64,000 nucleotides of DNA from Pseudomonas sp. JAI120 (GCF_014207255.1 NZ_JACHCZ010000007.1:124001-188000), one strand, 5' to 3'. Counted from the first letter of the stretch, positions 1 through 9,088 are shown. A program made the numbers and translations. The notes: generated by a model from the sequence alone, not told the origin.

Positions 1-1270
1 AGCCCAGCGCCTGCTGCGCCGCCCGAATCGCCTTGCGCGTGTTTGCGCCAATAATCCCATCCGGGTTGCCGGCGTCGTAGCCATTGGCGCTCAGCGCCGT
101 CTGCAGGTCAATGCGCTGGGAACGGCTCAGTGGCAGTTCATCCTTCGGCCAATCGCCACGAATCACACCGCCGCCGCCAAAGCGCTCCGACAACAGACCC
201 ACTGCCAGTGCATAGGACGACGAGTTGTTGTACTTGAGGATCGCGCGGAAGTTATCCAGCACCAGGAACGCCGGGCCACGGTAGCCTGCCGGTAGCAGCA
301 GGGCGGCGGACAGTTGGTCGACGTTCGGCGGCATGCTCGCGCCCGGTGGCATCTGAATGCCCAGTTTCATCCAATCGGCAATGCTCTTGCGCACGCCGCC
401 GTCAGCCAGGGTGTAGTCGAAGTTCGCCGGCAATTGCTTGACTTCAAAGCCCCACGGCTGGCCTTTCTGCCAACCGGAGCTTTGCAGGTAGTGCGCGGTG
501 GACGCGAGGGCGTCGGCCGGGCTGTTCCAGATGTCGCGGCGACCGTCGCCATCGAAGTCCACCGCGTGGGTGTTGTAAGTGGTCGGAATGAACTGGGTCT
601 GGCCCATGGCCCCGGCCCAGGAGCCCTTCATCTGGTCGTCGGCGATGTCGCCGTGCTGGATGATCTGCAACGCCGCGAGCAATTGCGCCTGGGCAAAGGC
701 CGGGCGGCGGCCTTCATAGGCCAGGGTCGCCAGGGAGCGGATCACCGAGTTGTTGCCCTGGAACTGGCCGAAGTTACTCTCCATGCCCCACACCGAGACC
801 AGCGCCTGGCGGTCGACACCATAACGCTGCTCGATGCTTTGCAGGATGTCGGCGTACTTGACCAGCAACGCCTGGCCATTACGTACGCGCAGCGGCGACA
901 GGGCGCCGTCGAGGTATTCCCACACCGGTCGGGAAAACTCCGGCTGGCTGCGGTCGGCGCGGATCACCGCCATATCGGGGGTGACATTGGCGAATGCAGT
1001 GTCGAAAACGTCGGCCGTGATGCCGGCCTGCAGGGCTTGCGCGCGAAAGCCAGCCTGCCATTCAGCAAAGGTCTGGGTCGGTTGGATGTCGAGATTGTCC
1101 ACGGCCAGGGGGGCCACGACGGCAGGTGCTACCACGGGTGCGGTCTGGAGCTTCGGCAAGGGTTGGGCATCGGCGGCGGTGGGTTTTTCCGCGCAGGCGA
1201 CAAGCAGAATGAGGCTGGAGGCAGCGATCAATTGGCGAAGGTGCCAACGACGGGAAAGACAAGAGGGCAT
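1..1270 (-). CDS. Lytic murein transglycosylase (MltB/SltB family) lipoprotein, 3' end cut off
   Basis: A membrane-anchored lytic transglycosylase cleaves the MurNAc-GlcNAc bond of peptidoglycan, leaving 1,6-anhydro ends. The reverse strand starts at an ATG at 1268-1270 and encodes a lipoprotein signal with lipobox LLVAC. Further in is the family-103 catalytic region with the motif ESNFGQF (likely catalytic Glu) and GAMGQTQFIPTTY. The remaining C-terminus at the window edge reads GANTRKAIRAAQQALG, typical of a PG_binding_1 domain, so only the last residues and the stop are missing. It is transcribed away from arfA's start, 61 bp downstream of the arfA stop. Family assignment is firm; which Pseudomonas paralogue (SltB1/2/3) it is I cannot tell. 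Confidence 0.88.
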   Translation of the reverse strand, partial: MPSCLSRRWHLRQLIAASSLILLVACAEKPTAADAQPLPKLQTAPVVAPAVVAPLAVDNLDIQPTQTFAEWQAGFRAQALQAGITADVFDTAFANVTPDMAVIRADRSQPEFSRPVWEYLDGALSPLRVRNGQALLVKYADILQSIEQRYGVDRQALVSVWGMESNFGQFQGNNSVIRSLATLAYEGRRPAFAQAQLLAALQIIQHGDIADDQMKGSWAGAMGQTQFIPTTYNTHAVDFDGDGRRDIWNSPADALASTAHYLQSSGWQKGQPWGFEVKQLPANFDYTLADGGVRKSIADWMKLGIQMPPGASMPPNVDQLSAALLLPAGYRGPAFLVLDNFRAILKYNNSSSYALAVGLLSERFGGGGVIRGDWPKDELPLSRSQRIDLQTALSANGYDAGNPDGIIGANTRKAIRAAQQALG

Positions 1271-1331
1271 GCACAGGTCCAGGAATTACAAATCAGGCAC
1301 AGACCTTATCATGCCAGAGGGGCGCTTGCCT

Positions 1332-1496
1332 TCAGGCAGCCAGAAAGTAAGAAGCCTCCCAGCTATTAGACTGGAAGGCTTCGCGGCGGTAGCTGCCTTT
1401 GCCCTTGCCGGCGCGTTCCTGACGGCTGCGGAACAGTGGCTGGGCGATGGTGGATTTGGCCTTGTTGGGGCCATGCTTGGATGGCTTTTTGCTCAT
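1332..1496 (-). CDS. arfA: Alternative ribosome-rescue factor ArfA
   Basis: The 54-residue basic protein begins MSKKPSKHGPNKAKST and contains the conserved core GKGSYRREAFQ, which is the ArfA signature. ArfA frees ribosomes stalled on non-stop mRNA by recruiting RF2, as a back-up to tmRNA. The short C-terminal tail (ASYFLAA) after residue 47 is hydrophobic. In E. coli such a tail is normally lost because arfA mRNA is cut inside the reading frame, and the full-length form is unstable. A 12-bp hairpin lies in exactly the equivalent place here (1351-1382). The gene is short and is easily missed by gene finders. Confidence 0.9.
   Translation of the reverse strand: MSKKPSKHGPNKAKSTIAQPLFRSRQERAGKGKGSYRREAFQSNSWEASYFLAA
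1351..1382 (-). promoter_or_regulatory. In-frame hairpin of arfA (RNase III site or intragenic terminator)
   Basis: In the arfA transcript the arms GAAGCCUUCCAG and CUGGGAGGCUUC form 12 consecutive pairs (one G-U) around an 8-nt loop. The hairpin covers about codons 39-49, and the sequence just after it is U-rich (TTACTTTCTGG). This is the expected device that truncates the message so that ArfA is made from a non-stop mRNA only when tmRNA is failing. Whether truncation is by RNase III or by termination cannot be decided from sequence. Confidence 0.75.
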
Positions 1497-1587
1497 GGTC
1501 GATGCTCTTGATGGGGGGGATGCGGCGCAAATAATCTGCCGAAGTCAGGCCGCTGTAAAGCCCATGAATTGTAAACGCAATCAAAAG

Positions 1588-1677
1588 TGTGGAAGGGGGC
1601 TTGCCCCCGATGATGGTGTTTCAGTCAATACATGTGTCGACTTCAGCGCCGCCATCGGGAGCAAGCCCCCTCCCACA
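1588..1677. repeat. REPIN (paired inverted REP elements)
   Basis: Two inverted REP arms (TGTGGAAGGGGGCTTGCCCC and its counterpart ending CCCCCTCCCACA) are separated by about 40 bp of less conserved sequence. The same pair recurs at seven or more spacers in this window, always outside genes. The element fills most of the 209-bp gap between the arfA start and the holA stop; I see nothing else there. Confidence 0.85.
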
Positions 1678-1705
1678 TTGGTTCTGTGGTGTGTGGAAAC
1701 TAGGG

Positions 1706-2743
1706 TTATTCCGCTGGTAATGTCAGGCGCTGACCGGCCATCAACAGCGACAAACGGCTGAGGCTCATCCACGGTGAACCCGCCGCCTGGCCCTTGATCT
1801 GTGCATCAATGCGCTGCGCCTCCAGCAACAGCTGCGCCCAGCGTTGCGCCGAGTGCCGTTGCAGGGCTTTGCTCATAAGGGGTTTGCGCTTGTCCCACAC
1901 CGGTGGCCGAGCCTGGCTGAAGCACTTGTCCAGCGGCGTGCCCTGGCTGTATTGCAGGGCAATATTGGCCAATACCCGTAGCTCCCGGGCCAGGGCCCAG
2001 AGAATCACCGGTGGCTCCACCCCTTCGCCGCGCAGGCCTTCGAGCATGCGCAGGGCATGGGCGGGCTCGCCGTTGAGGATCGCATCCACCAGCCCGAACA
2101 CGTCAAAACGTGCACTGTCTGCTACTGCGCCTTGGACGGTCTCGACGGTAATCTGCCCGTCTTCGGCCATCAGCTTGAGCTTTTCGATCTCCTGGGCGGC
2201 GGCAAGCAAGTTGCCTTCGACCCGCGCGGCGATCAGCTCCACTGCATCCTGTGTCGCGGACAGCCCCGCCTGGGACAGGCGCTGGCGAATCCATTGCGGC
2301 AACTGATTGCTGTCCACTGGCCAGATCTGGATGAACTGGGTCTGCGCCCCCTCCACCAGGGCCTTGCCCCACTTGGTCTTCTGCGCGCTGCCGTCGAGCT
2401 TGGGCAAGCTGATCAGCAACACCGTGTCTTCGGCGGGCCGCGAGCAGTATTCCATCAGTGCCGCCGCGCCCTTATCGCCGGGCTTGCCCGAAGGCAGGCG
2501 CAGCTCCAGCAGGCGTTTTTCGGCGAACAGCGACATGCTTGCACCGGCTTGCAGCAGCGTGCCCCAGTCGAAACTGGCGTCGGCGCTGAATACCTGGCGT
2601 TCATCGAAGCCCTGCTGGCGTGCGGCGGTACGGATGGCGTCGGCGGCTTCCTGGCACAGCAGCGGGTCATCACCGCTGACGATGTAGACAGGCGCGAGGC
2701 CACCTTGCAGGTGTTTGGCGAGTTGGGCGGGGGCGAGTTTCAT
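1706..2743 (-). CDS. holA: DNA polymerase III subunit delta
   Basis: The 345-residue protein is the clamp-loader delta subunit that opens the beta sliding clamp. It begins MKLAPAQLAKHLQGGLAPVY, followed by IVSGDDPLLCQEAADAIR, typical of the HolA N-terminal domain, and has the family's usual length. It lies directly downstream of lptE (39-bp gap) and leuS on the same strand, the standard leuS-lptE-holA order of gammaproteobacteria. The three are probably co-transcribed. Confidence 0.95.
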   Translation of the reverse strand: MKLAPAQLAKHLQGGLAPVYIVSGDDPLLCQEAADAIRTAARQQGFDERQVFSADASFDWGTLLQAGASMSLFAEKRLLELRLPSGKPGDKGAAALMEYCSRPAEDTVLLISLPKLDGSAQKTKWGKALVEGAQTQFIQIWPVDSNQLPQWIRQRLSQAGLSATQDAVELIAARVEGNLLAAAQEIEKLKLMAEDGQITVETVQGAVADSARFDVFGLVDAILNGEPAHALRMLEGLRGEGVEPPVILWALARELRVLANIALQYSQGTPLDKCFSQARPPVWDKRKPLMSKALQRHSAQRWAQLLLEAQRIDAQIKGQAAGSPWMSLSRLSLLMAGQRLTLPAE

Positions 2744-2782
2744 AGGCAGGGTGAACGGGGCGCCTGGGGCGCCCCGTCTGGC

Positions 2783-3388
2783 TTACTCGACAGGTACTTC
2801 AACAGGCGATTGTTTCGGCGTGTTGTCTTCGTACTCTTTCGCTGCTTTCAGCGCGTCGGCATCGGCCTTGGCCTTGTCGTCAGCGCGTTGCTGCAAGGTT
2901 TCGAGTTGTTGCGGAGTCAGCAGCGACAGGCGCAGGACCATGCGTTGCACCAGCTCGCGACGCATCTCCTTGCGCACCTGGATGATTTCGGAGTCCGAAC
3001 CCACCAGGTTGTTACCATCGTGGCTGACAATCTTCTGCACCTGAATGTCGTCGTTCATCAAGGGCAGGCGATCGCGGCCCTGGACTTCAAAACTGAGCAC
3101 GGTGCTCAGTTCTATATCGGACGCGCGCCCGGCGCTGGCGTAGCTCAGGTTGCGCTGGGTTTCTTTCTCGTTAGCCAGGAACAGCTTGTAGGTCGCGCCG
3201 GTGTAGACGTGCACGCCGCTGTTTTCAAGGACCTGGCGCAGCTGGGTCACTGTTTCGCTGTAGGCGTCGCGAGCGCTGACGTCCAGTTCCTTGATCGTCA
3301 GGTCATTGGTGCCGGTGCCGCGCAGCTGGAAGCCGCAAGCGCTCAGCAGTACGGCAAGGCCCATAACCAGCAGATTGCGTTTGATCAT
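2783..3388 (-). CDS. lptE: LPS-assembly lipoprotein LptE
   Basis: A 201-residue outer-membrane lipoprotein that plugs the LptD barrel and helps deliver LPS to the cell surface. The N-terminus MIKRNLLVMGLAVLLSACGF has a signal sequence ending in lipobox LSAC (Cys18), followed by QLRGTGTN, the usual LptE start. The C-terminus is charged and Ala/Lys-rich (about residues 160-201), a low-complexity tail common in Pseudomonas LptE. It lies between leuS and holA. Confidence 0.94.
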   Translation of the reverse strand: MIKRNLLVMGLAVLLSACGFQLRGTGTNDLTIKELDVSARDAYSETVTQLRQVLENSGVHVYTGATYKLFLANEKETQRNLSYASAGRASDIELSTVLSFEVQGRDRLPLMNDDIQVQKIVSHDGNNLVGSDSEIIQVRKEMRRELVQRMVLRLSLLTPQQLETLQQRADDKAKADADALKAAKEYEDNTPKQSPVEVPVE

Positions 3389-3476
3389 TTTGTTGCTCCC
3401 CTTGAAACCATGTGGGCCTTATCGAGGCCCTGAAGGCTTTGTTCGGCGCAGGGCTTGAGCCCCACGCCCGATCCGA

Positions 3477-6083
3477 TTAGCTAGCGACGATATTGACCAG
3501 TTTGCCAGGCACCACGATCACTTTGCGGATCGTCAGGCCTTCGGTAAAACGCAGCACGTTCTCGTTGACCCGTGCGGCCGCTTCGACTTCTTCACGGCTG
3601 GCACTGGCCGGCATGTCGATCTGGCCGCGCAGTTTACCGTTGACCTGGATGACCAGTTGCAGCGTGTCCTGTACCAGGGCGCTGTCATCCTGCACCGGCC
3701 AGCGTGCATCGATGACCGCGTCGCTATGGCCCAGGCGGCTCCACAGTTCGTGGCTGATGTGCGGCGTGATCGGCGCCAGCAGCAGGGTGACCGTTTCCAG
3801 GCCTTCCTGCACCAGTGCGCGATCCTGTTCGGTCGCTTGCGGGGCTTTTTCCAGCACGTTCATCAGCGTCATCACCTGGGCGATGGCGGTGTTGAACTTG
3901 TGGTTCTGGCCCACGTCCTGGCTGGCTTGCTTGATGGCCAGGTGAGTGCTGCGGCGAATGAGTTTCTGCTCGTCGCTCAACGACGCTACGTCGAGCTTGG
4001 CCGGCAGGCCCTGGCTGACATGGGCGTGCGCCAGGCGCCAGACGCGCTTGAGGAAACGGTGCGAACCTTCGACGCCGGAGTCGGACCATTCGGCGCTCAT
4101 GTCAGGCGGCGAAGCGAACATCATGAACAGGCGGCAGGTATCGGCGCCGAACTGATCAATCATTGACTGAGGGTCGACGCCGTTGTTCTTCGACTTGGCC
4201 ATCTTCTCGGTGCCGCCGATTTCCACCGGCAGGCCGTCAGCGATCAGTTTGGCGCTGATGACCTTGGCTTTACTGTCGCGCTCAAGCTCGACGTCCGCTG
4301 GGTTGAACCAGGTGTAGGCGCCATTGGCTTCGCGACGATAGTAGGTCTCGGCGATCACCATGCCCTGGGTCAGCAGGTTCTTGAACGGTTCGTTGGAGCT
4401 CACCAGGCCTTCGTCGCGCATCAGCTTGTGGAAGAAGCGCGCGTACAGCAGGTGCAGAATGGCGTGTTCGATACCACCGATGTACTGGTCTACCGGCAAC
4501 CAGTGGTCGGCTGCAGATTTTTCCACCAGGCCGCCTTCGTAATGAGGCGACGCGTAGCGAGCGTAGTACCACGAGGACTCGACGAAGGTGTCCATGGTGT
4601 CGGTTTCACGCTTGGCCGGCTGGCCGCATTTCGGGCAGTTGCACTCGTAGAACTCAGGCATGCGTGCCAATGGCGAACCGGCGCCGTCCGGCACCACGTC
4701 TTCCGGCAGGACGACCGGCAGTTGGTCTTCCGGCACCGGCACGTCACCGCAGGTTTCGCAGTGGATGATCGGGATCGGGCAGCCCCAGTAGCGCTGGCGG
4801 CTGATGCCCCAGTCGCGCAGGCGGAACTGGGTGCGCGAGGCACCGAGGTTCTTCTTGATCAGTGCAACTTCGATGGCGTCGAAGGCACCGGCGAAGTCCA
4901 GGCCGTCGAACTCACCGGAGTTGATCAGCGTACCGTGCTCGCCGTAGGCGTCCTGCCACGGCGCCGGGTTGGTGTCGCCCGAACTGGTGCGCACCACCGA
5001 TTTGATCGGCAGGTTGTACTTGGTGGCGAATTCGAAATCGCGCTCGTCGTGGGCCGGCACAGCCATTACTGCGCCATCACCGTAGTGCATCAACACGTAG
5101 TTGGCGACCCATACCGGCAACTTCTCGCCGGTCAGCGGGTGCTCGACGAACAGGCCGGTCGGCAGGCCTTTTTTCTCCTGGGTGGCGACGTCGGCTTCAG
5201 CCACGCTGCCGCCTTTGCATTCGGCGATGAACGCCTGCAGCTCGGGGTTGTTCTGTGCGGCCTGGGTGGCCAGCGGGTGCTCGGCGGCCACGGCGACGTA
5301 GGTCGCGCCCATCAGGGTGTCGGGACGGGTGGTGAAGACTTTGAGTGCGCCCGCTTCGCCGATGGAGTCGACGTTGTACGGGAATTGCACTTCCATGCCC
5401 TTGGACTTGCCGATCCAGTTGCGCTGCATGGTCTTGACCTGTTCAGGCCAGCCCGGCAAATCGTCGAGGCTCGACAAGAGTTCATCCGCGTAGGCGGTGA
5501 TCTTGAAGTAGTACATCGGGATTTCGCGCTTTTCGATCAGCGCGCCGGAGCGCCAGCCGCGACCGTCGATCACCTGTTCGTTGGCCAGGACGGTCTGGTC
5601 GACAGGGTCCCAGTTCACGGTGCCGCTTTTTTTGTAGATCACGCCTTTTTCGAACAGGCGGGTGAACAGCCATTGTTCCCAGCGGTAGTAGTCCGGCTTG
5701 CAGGTGGTGACTTCGCGGGACCAGTCCACCGCCAGGCCCAGGCTGCGCAGCTGGGTCTTCATGTAGGCGATGTTTTCGTAGGTCCACTTGGCGGGGGCCA
5801 CGTTGTTTTTCATCGCGGCGTTTTCCGCCGGCATGCCGAAGGCGTCCCAACCCATGGGCTGCAGGACGTTCTTGCCTTGCATGCGCTGGTAGCGGGAGAT
5901 CACGTCGCCGATGGTGTAGTTACGCACATGCCCCATGTGTAGCTTGCCGCTGGGGTAAGGGAACATCGATAGGCAATAGAAAGTCTCCTTGCCTGGCTGT
6001 TCACTGACTTCAAAGGACTTTTGCTCGTCCCAGAAGGTTTGGGCGGCATTTTCTATTTCACGGGGCTGATATTGTTCGTGCAT
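3477..6083 (-). CDS. leuS: Leucine--tRNA ligase
   Basis: A class I aminoacyl-tRNA synthetase charging tRNA-Leu. I place the start at the ATG at 6081-6083 (MHEQYQPREIENAAQTFW), giving 868 residues, the usual LeuRS length; the open frame runs further upstream but that extension has no family resemblance. The HIGH motif appears as PYPSGKLHMGHVRNY and the KMSKS motif as EKMAKSKNN. The Cys pairs in CETCGDVP and CNCPKCGQP belong to the zinc and editing region. It heads the leuS-lptE-holA unit. Confidence 0.96.
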   Translation of the reverse strand: MHEQYQPREIENAAQTFWDEQKSFEVSEQPGKETFYCLSMFPYPSGKLHMGHVRNYTIGDVISRYQRMQGKNVLQPMGWDAFGMPAENAAMKNNVAPAKWTYENIAYMKTQLRSLGLAVDWSREVTTCKPDYYRWEQWLFTRLFEKGVIYKKSGTVNWDPVDQTVLANEQVIDGRGWRSGALIEKREIPMYYFKITAYADELLSSLDDLPGWPEQVKTMQRNWIGKSKGMEVQFPYNVDSIGEAGALKVFTTRPDTLMGATYVAVAAEHPLATQAAQNNPELQAFIAECKGGSVAEADVATQEKKGLPTGLFVEHPLTGEKLPVWVANYVLMHYGDGAVMAVPAHDERDFEFATKYNLPIKSVVRTSSGDTNPAPWQDAYGEHGTLINSGEFDGLDFAGAFDAIEVALIKKNLGASRTQFRLRDWGISRQRYWGCPIPIIHCETCGDVPVPEDQLPVVLPEDVVPDGAGSPLARMPEFYECNCPKCGQPAKRETDTMDTFVESSWYYARYASPHYEGGLVEKSAADHWLPVDQYIGGIEHAILHLLYARFFHKLMRDEGLVSSNEPFKNLLTQGMVIAETYYRREANGAYTWFNPADVELERDSKAKVISAKLIADGLPVEIGGTEKMAKSKNNGVDPQSMIDQFGADTCRLFMMFASPPDMSAEWSDSGVEGSHRFLKRVWRLAHAHVSQGLPAKLDVASLSDEQKLIRRSTHLAIKQASQDVGQNHKFNTAIAQVMTLMNVLEKAPQATEQDRALVQEGLETVTLLLAPITPHISHELWSRLGHSDAVIDARWPVQDDSALVQDTLQLVIQVNGKLRGQIDMPASASREEVEAAARVNENVLRFTEGLTIRKVIVVPGKLVNIVAS

Positions 6084-6344
6084 GGCTACTTTTGAACTGA
6101 ATAGGGGTGGCCTAATCCTCTTCGGTGCAACGTTCAGGTTGTTCGACACCAAAAAGCGGCGCGTCCGTGCCCAAACCCTGCGGGAAGTGGAGTTACAGGA
6201 AGCGCCGTAGCATACATGACCCCACTCTATCGAGGGAAACCCTGATTGCGCGGCGAGGGCCGTCTGTCGCGGCGCCGGGCAGGCGCAGCCACGGGGACTA
6301 CGCTGTTTATTGGGGAGCAAGTCTTTCTTCAATGAGGTGAGGGG

Positions 6345-6662
6345 ATGGTCGAATCGCAGCGAATCGCAACGAAACCGGAAATCTACGAAGGACTGATCGA
6401 CCGATTGGGTCGTGCATTGGATGCAGCGAGGACCGCGGGCCGATTGCGTGATGAACGGCCCGTCGAGTTGGAACTGCGCGGTTTGAGCCGTGCGGAGCTG
6501 GAACTGATCAAAGCTTACCTGGAACGTAACAAGCGCAGTGCGCCTCCTTGGGTGGCAACCCCGCCAGCCAAAGAGCCTACGCACTCAGCCAAGGTGGTGT
6601 GGCTCAAGGACTTGTCGGCCGGTCGTGGCCCGGAAAGGCTCCGGTCCGCCCGCTTCAAGTAG
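6345..6662 (+). CDS. Conserved hypothetical protein next to leuS
   Basis: A 105-residue protein divergent from leuS. The first 65 residues look helical (YEGLIDRLGRALDAARTAG, then LSRAELELIKAYLERN); the rest is Pro/Ser/Arg-rich and probably disordered. The helical part loosely recalls the N-terminus of YbeL (DUF1451), which also neighbours leuS in enterobacteria, but the zinc-ribbon half is absent, so this is only a guess. Codon usage fits the genome and the ATG is preceded by a GAGGGG-type Shine-Dalgarno sequence. Confidence 0.7.
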   Translation: MVESQRIATKPEIYEGLIDRLGRALDAARTAGRLRDERPVELELRGLSRAELELIKAYLERNKRSAPPWVATPPAKEPTHSAKVVWLKDLSAGRGPERLRSARFK

Positions 6663-6736
6663 TTCACTCGCCTGAATCACGTCATCGTGCCATGTCACTG
6701 TAAAGATTGTCGCTGAACCCCGTTACACCTTAGGCT

Positions 6737-6760
6737 TCGGGCATCTTTGGAGATGCCCGA
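6737..6760 (+). promoter_or_regulatory. Hairpin covering the ribosome binding site of the DUF218 gene
   Basis: A perfect 10-bp inverted repeat (TCGGGCATCT / AGATGCCCGA) with a TTGG loop ends on the A of the ATG at 6760. The only plausible Shine-Dalgarno sequence, TTGGAG, lies in the loop and the start of the second arm, so the fold would hide both ribosome-binding elements. The GGA in a hairpin loop is also the type of site bound by RsmA/CsrA proteins. It has no T-run, so it is a poor terminator. Confidence 0.5.
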
Positions 6761-7521
6761 TGCCTATTCGTTATTTCATCAAACAACTGCTCCTGCCACC
6801 CGGCATCCTCTTGCTGCTGCTGGCTCTTGCCTGGTGGTTTCGTCGCAGTCGCCCACGTTTGGCCGGCTGTTGCTTTGCCCTGGGGTTTGGCGGCATGTGG
6901 TTGATCAGCATGCCGGTGACGGTGGAGTGGGGCGCGCGTGCCCTGGAGGCCGAACCGCCGTTGGCCCGTGAAGACTGGTCGACCCTGGCCCAGCGCGCCG
7001 ACGCCATTGTGGTGTTGGGCTCGGGACGCGAGCGCGGCGACCCGGCATGGGGTTCTGATCAGCCGACCGGTATCGGCCTGGAGCGCCAACGGTATGCCGC
7101 GCGATTGGCCAAGGCCTCCGGGCTGCCGGTGTTGACGACCGGCGGCCTGCATTACGGCAGGCCGCCCAGCGAGGCGCAATTGATGGCGGTGTCGATGCAG
7201 GATGACTTCGGCGTTGCTGTGCGCTGGAGGGAAGAGCGCAGCCGAACCACCTGGGAAAACGCGCAGATGAGTGCCGAGATTCTATTGCCTGAGGGCATCA
7301 AGCGTGTGGTGGTCGTGACCCAGGCCTGGCACATGCCGCGTTCGGTGTGGAGTTTTGAACAGGCCGGCTTCACCGTGGTGCCGGCGCCGGTGGGGTTCCT
7401 GGGCGTGGACAACGCCCGGCCGCTGGGCGGCTGGCTGCCGGAGTTCAAGTCGGTGTGGCAGAGCGGGCAATTGATCAACGAGGCGGTGGGGCAGGTGGGG
7501 TATCGGTTGTTCTATCGATAA
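6760..7521 (+). CDS. YdcF/ElyC-family (DUF218) membrane protein
   Basis: The 253-residue protein has two N-terminal hydrophobic segments (about residues 8-24 and 33-52), then a DUF218 domain: AIVVLGSGRERG, ERQRYAARLAKASGLPVLTTGG, ERSRTTWENAQMSAEIL and VVVVTQAWHMPRSVWSFEQAG. ElyC and SanA relatives act at the inner membrane in envelope biogenesis (polyprenyl-carrier use, vancomycin tolerance). The exact role here is unknown. Translation may be gated by the hairpin at its start. The 3' end abuts a REP fragment. Confidence 0.85.
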   Translation: MPIRYFIKQLLLPPGILLLLLALAWWFRRSRPRLAGCCFALGFGGMWLISMPVTVEWGARALEAEPPLAREDWSTLAQRADAIVVLGSGRERGDPAWGSDQPTGIGLERQRYAARLAKASGLPVLTTGGLHYGRPPSEAQLMAVSMQDDFGVAVRWREERSRTTWENAQMSAEILLPEGIKRVVVVTQAWHMPRSVWSFEQAGFTVVPAPVGFLGVDNARPLGGWLPEFKSVWQSGQLINEAVGQVGYRLFYR

Positions 7522-7523
7522 CA

Positions 7524-7544
7524 CCGCCCCCTCCCACATTGGTT
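7524..7544. repeat. Solitary REP fragment
   Basis: CCGCCCCCTCCCACATTGGT matches one arm of the REPIN family in this window, with no partner nearby. It sits 2 bp after the DUF218 stop codon and before the convergent lnt stop. Confidence 0.55.
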
Positions 7545-7556
7545 GTGCATTGTCTG

Positions 7557-9080
7557 TTAGACGGTTTTTGACATCCGGCCTGCCAGCAACGCCCAACCAA
7601 ACAACCCCAGGCACACGATGATCAGCGGCCACGAGCGCCATTGCAGGTACGGCGTCAGGTTGTGCATTGGCACCACTTCGCCGTAGAGAATGCCGCGTTC
7701 GAACTGCGGGATCTGCACGGTGATCTGCCCAAACGGGTTGATCAACCCGGTCACGCCATTATTGGTGGCGCGGATCATCCAACGGCCAGCCTCCAGTGCA
7801 CGCATCTGCGCCATTTGCAGGTGCTGCAAGGGGCCGATGGAGCGGCCGAACCAGGTGTCATTGCTGATGGTCAGCAGCAGGTCGCTCTGGGCTGAAAGGC
7901 CGGCTGCGAATTCCGGGTACACCACTTCGTAGCAAATGAACGGCGCAATCTGATAGCCCTTGGCTTGCAGCATCGGCTGGTCGGCAGGGCCGCGGGCGAA
8001 GTCCGACATGGGCAGGTCGAAGAAGGCAATCAGGCCGCGCAACATATCCTGCAGCGGCACGTACTCGCCAAACGGCACCAGCTTCTGCTTGAGGTAGGTG
8101 CCGTCACCTTCACCCACCACGGTGATGCCGTTGAAGTAGCGCTTCTGGTGATGCACTTCCTGGCGTATCGGCACGCCGGTGATCAACGCGGTGTGCCGGT
8201 CGGCCGCAAACTTGCCCATCATCCCCAGGTAGCCCTCGACGGACTCCTTGAGCACCGGCACCGCCGTTTCCGGCCACACCAACAGGTCGACCGGCTTGGA
8301 GCTGAAGCTCATGTCGCGGTACAGCGCGAGCTGCGCATTGAGCTGCTCAGGGTCCCACTTCATGCTTTGTTCGACGTTGCCCTGGATCGCAGCGACGGTC
8401 AGCGGCGCGCCGGAAGGCGTGGTCCAGGCATGATGCTTGAGCGCCAGGCCGATGGCCCAGGGCGCTACCAGCAACACCAGGCCAGCGCCGATAAATGCAT
8501 TGCGCTTGGCCGCCAGCAGGCGCGGCAGGTTGCACAACAGGGCCGCCGTCAGTGCCAGGGCAAACGAAATCAGCCACATGCCGCCCACTGGCGCCAGGCC
8601 GGTGAGTGGGCCGTCGAGCTGGCTGTAACCGGAGTACAGCCACGGGAATCCGGTGAGGAACCAGCCGCGAAAGGCTTCCTGGCCGACCCACAATGCGGCA
8701 AACGTGAGCGCATCTGCCAACGGTGCTTCATTGCGACGCAACCAGCGCGCCCATAGCCAGGCGGGCAGGGCGAAGAACCAGGCAATGGCGGCGGTGAACA
8801 ACAGCATCAGGAACCCCGCCAGCAGCACCGAAGCGCCGCCGAAGTGGTGGATGCTGTAATAGATCCAGCTGGTACCGGCGCCAAACAGCCCGAAACCGAA
8901 GCACCAACCACGGCCCAAGGCCTGACGCGGCGTCAGTTCCCGCAGTCCGATATAGAACAATCCGACCGCGACCAGTGCAAATGGCCACAGGTCGAACGGC
9001 GCCAGCGCCAGGGTGGTGATGGCGCCGGCCACCACGGCCAGCAAATTACCGGGCCAGCCGGGGCGGGTCAGACGGCGCAT
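7557..9080 (-). CDS. lnt: Apolipoprotein N-acyltransferase
   Basis: A polytopic inner-membrane enzyme that adds the third acyl chain to the N-terminal Cys of lipoproteins. The N-terminal third is a run of hydrophobic helices (about residues 10-200), followed by a periplasmic nitrilase-like domain. The expected Glu-Lys-Cys triad is visible in WPETAVP, YLKQKLVPFGEY and APFICYEVVYPE. At 507 residues it is full length. It lies 8 bp downstream of corC, the conserved ybeZ-ybeY-ybeX-lnt order. Confidence 0.95.
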   Translation of the reverse strand: MRRLTRPGWPGNLLAVVAGAITTLALAPFDLWPFALVAVGLFYIGLRELTPRQALGRGWCFGFGLFGAGTSWIYYSIHHFGGASVLLAGFLMLLFTAAIAWFFALPAWLWARWLRRNEAPLADALTFAALWVGQEAFRGWFLTGFPWLYSGYSQLDGPLTGLAPVGGMWLISFALALTAALLCNLPRLLAAKRNAFIGAGLVLLVAPWAIGLALKHHAWTTPSGAPLTVAAIQGNVEQSMKWDPEQLNAQLALYRDMSFSSKPVDLLVWPETAVPVLKESVEGYLGMMGKFAADRHTALITGVPIRQEVHHQKRYFNGITVVGEGDGTYLKQKLVPFGEYVPLQDMLRGLIAFFDLPMSDFARGPADQPMLQAKGYQIAPFICYEVVYPEFAAGLSAQSDLLLTISNDTWFGRSIGPLQHLQMAQMRALEAGRWMIRATNNGVTGLINPFGQITVQIPQFERGILYGEVVPMHNLTPYLQWRSWPLIIVCLGLFGWALLAGRMSKTV

Positions 9081-9088
9081 ATCAATCC

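Noticed and set aside
4428..5942. 504-codon open frame on the plus strand opposite leuS
   Set aside because: It is antisense to the clear leuS reading frame and its translation has no domain. High GC at third positions produces such long shadow frames.
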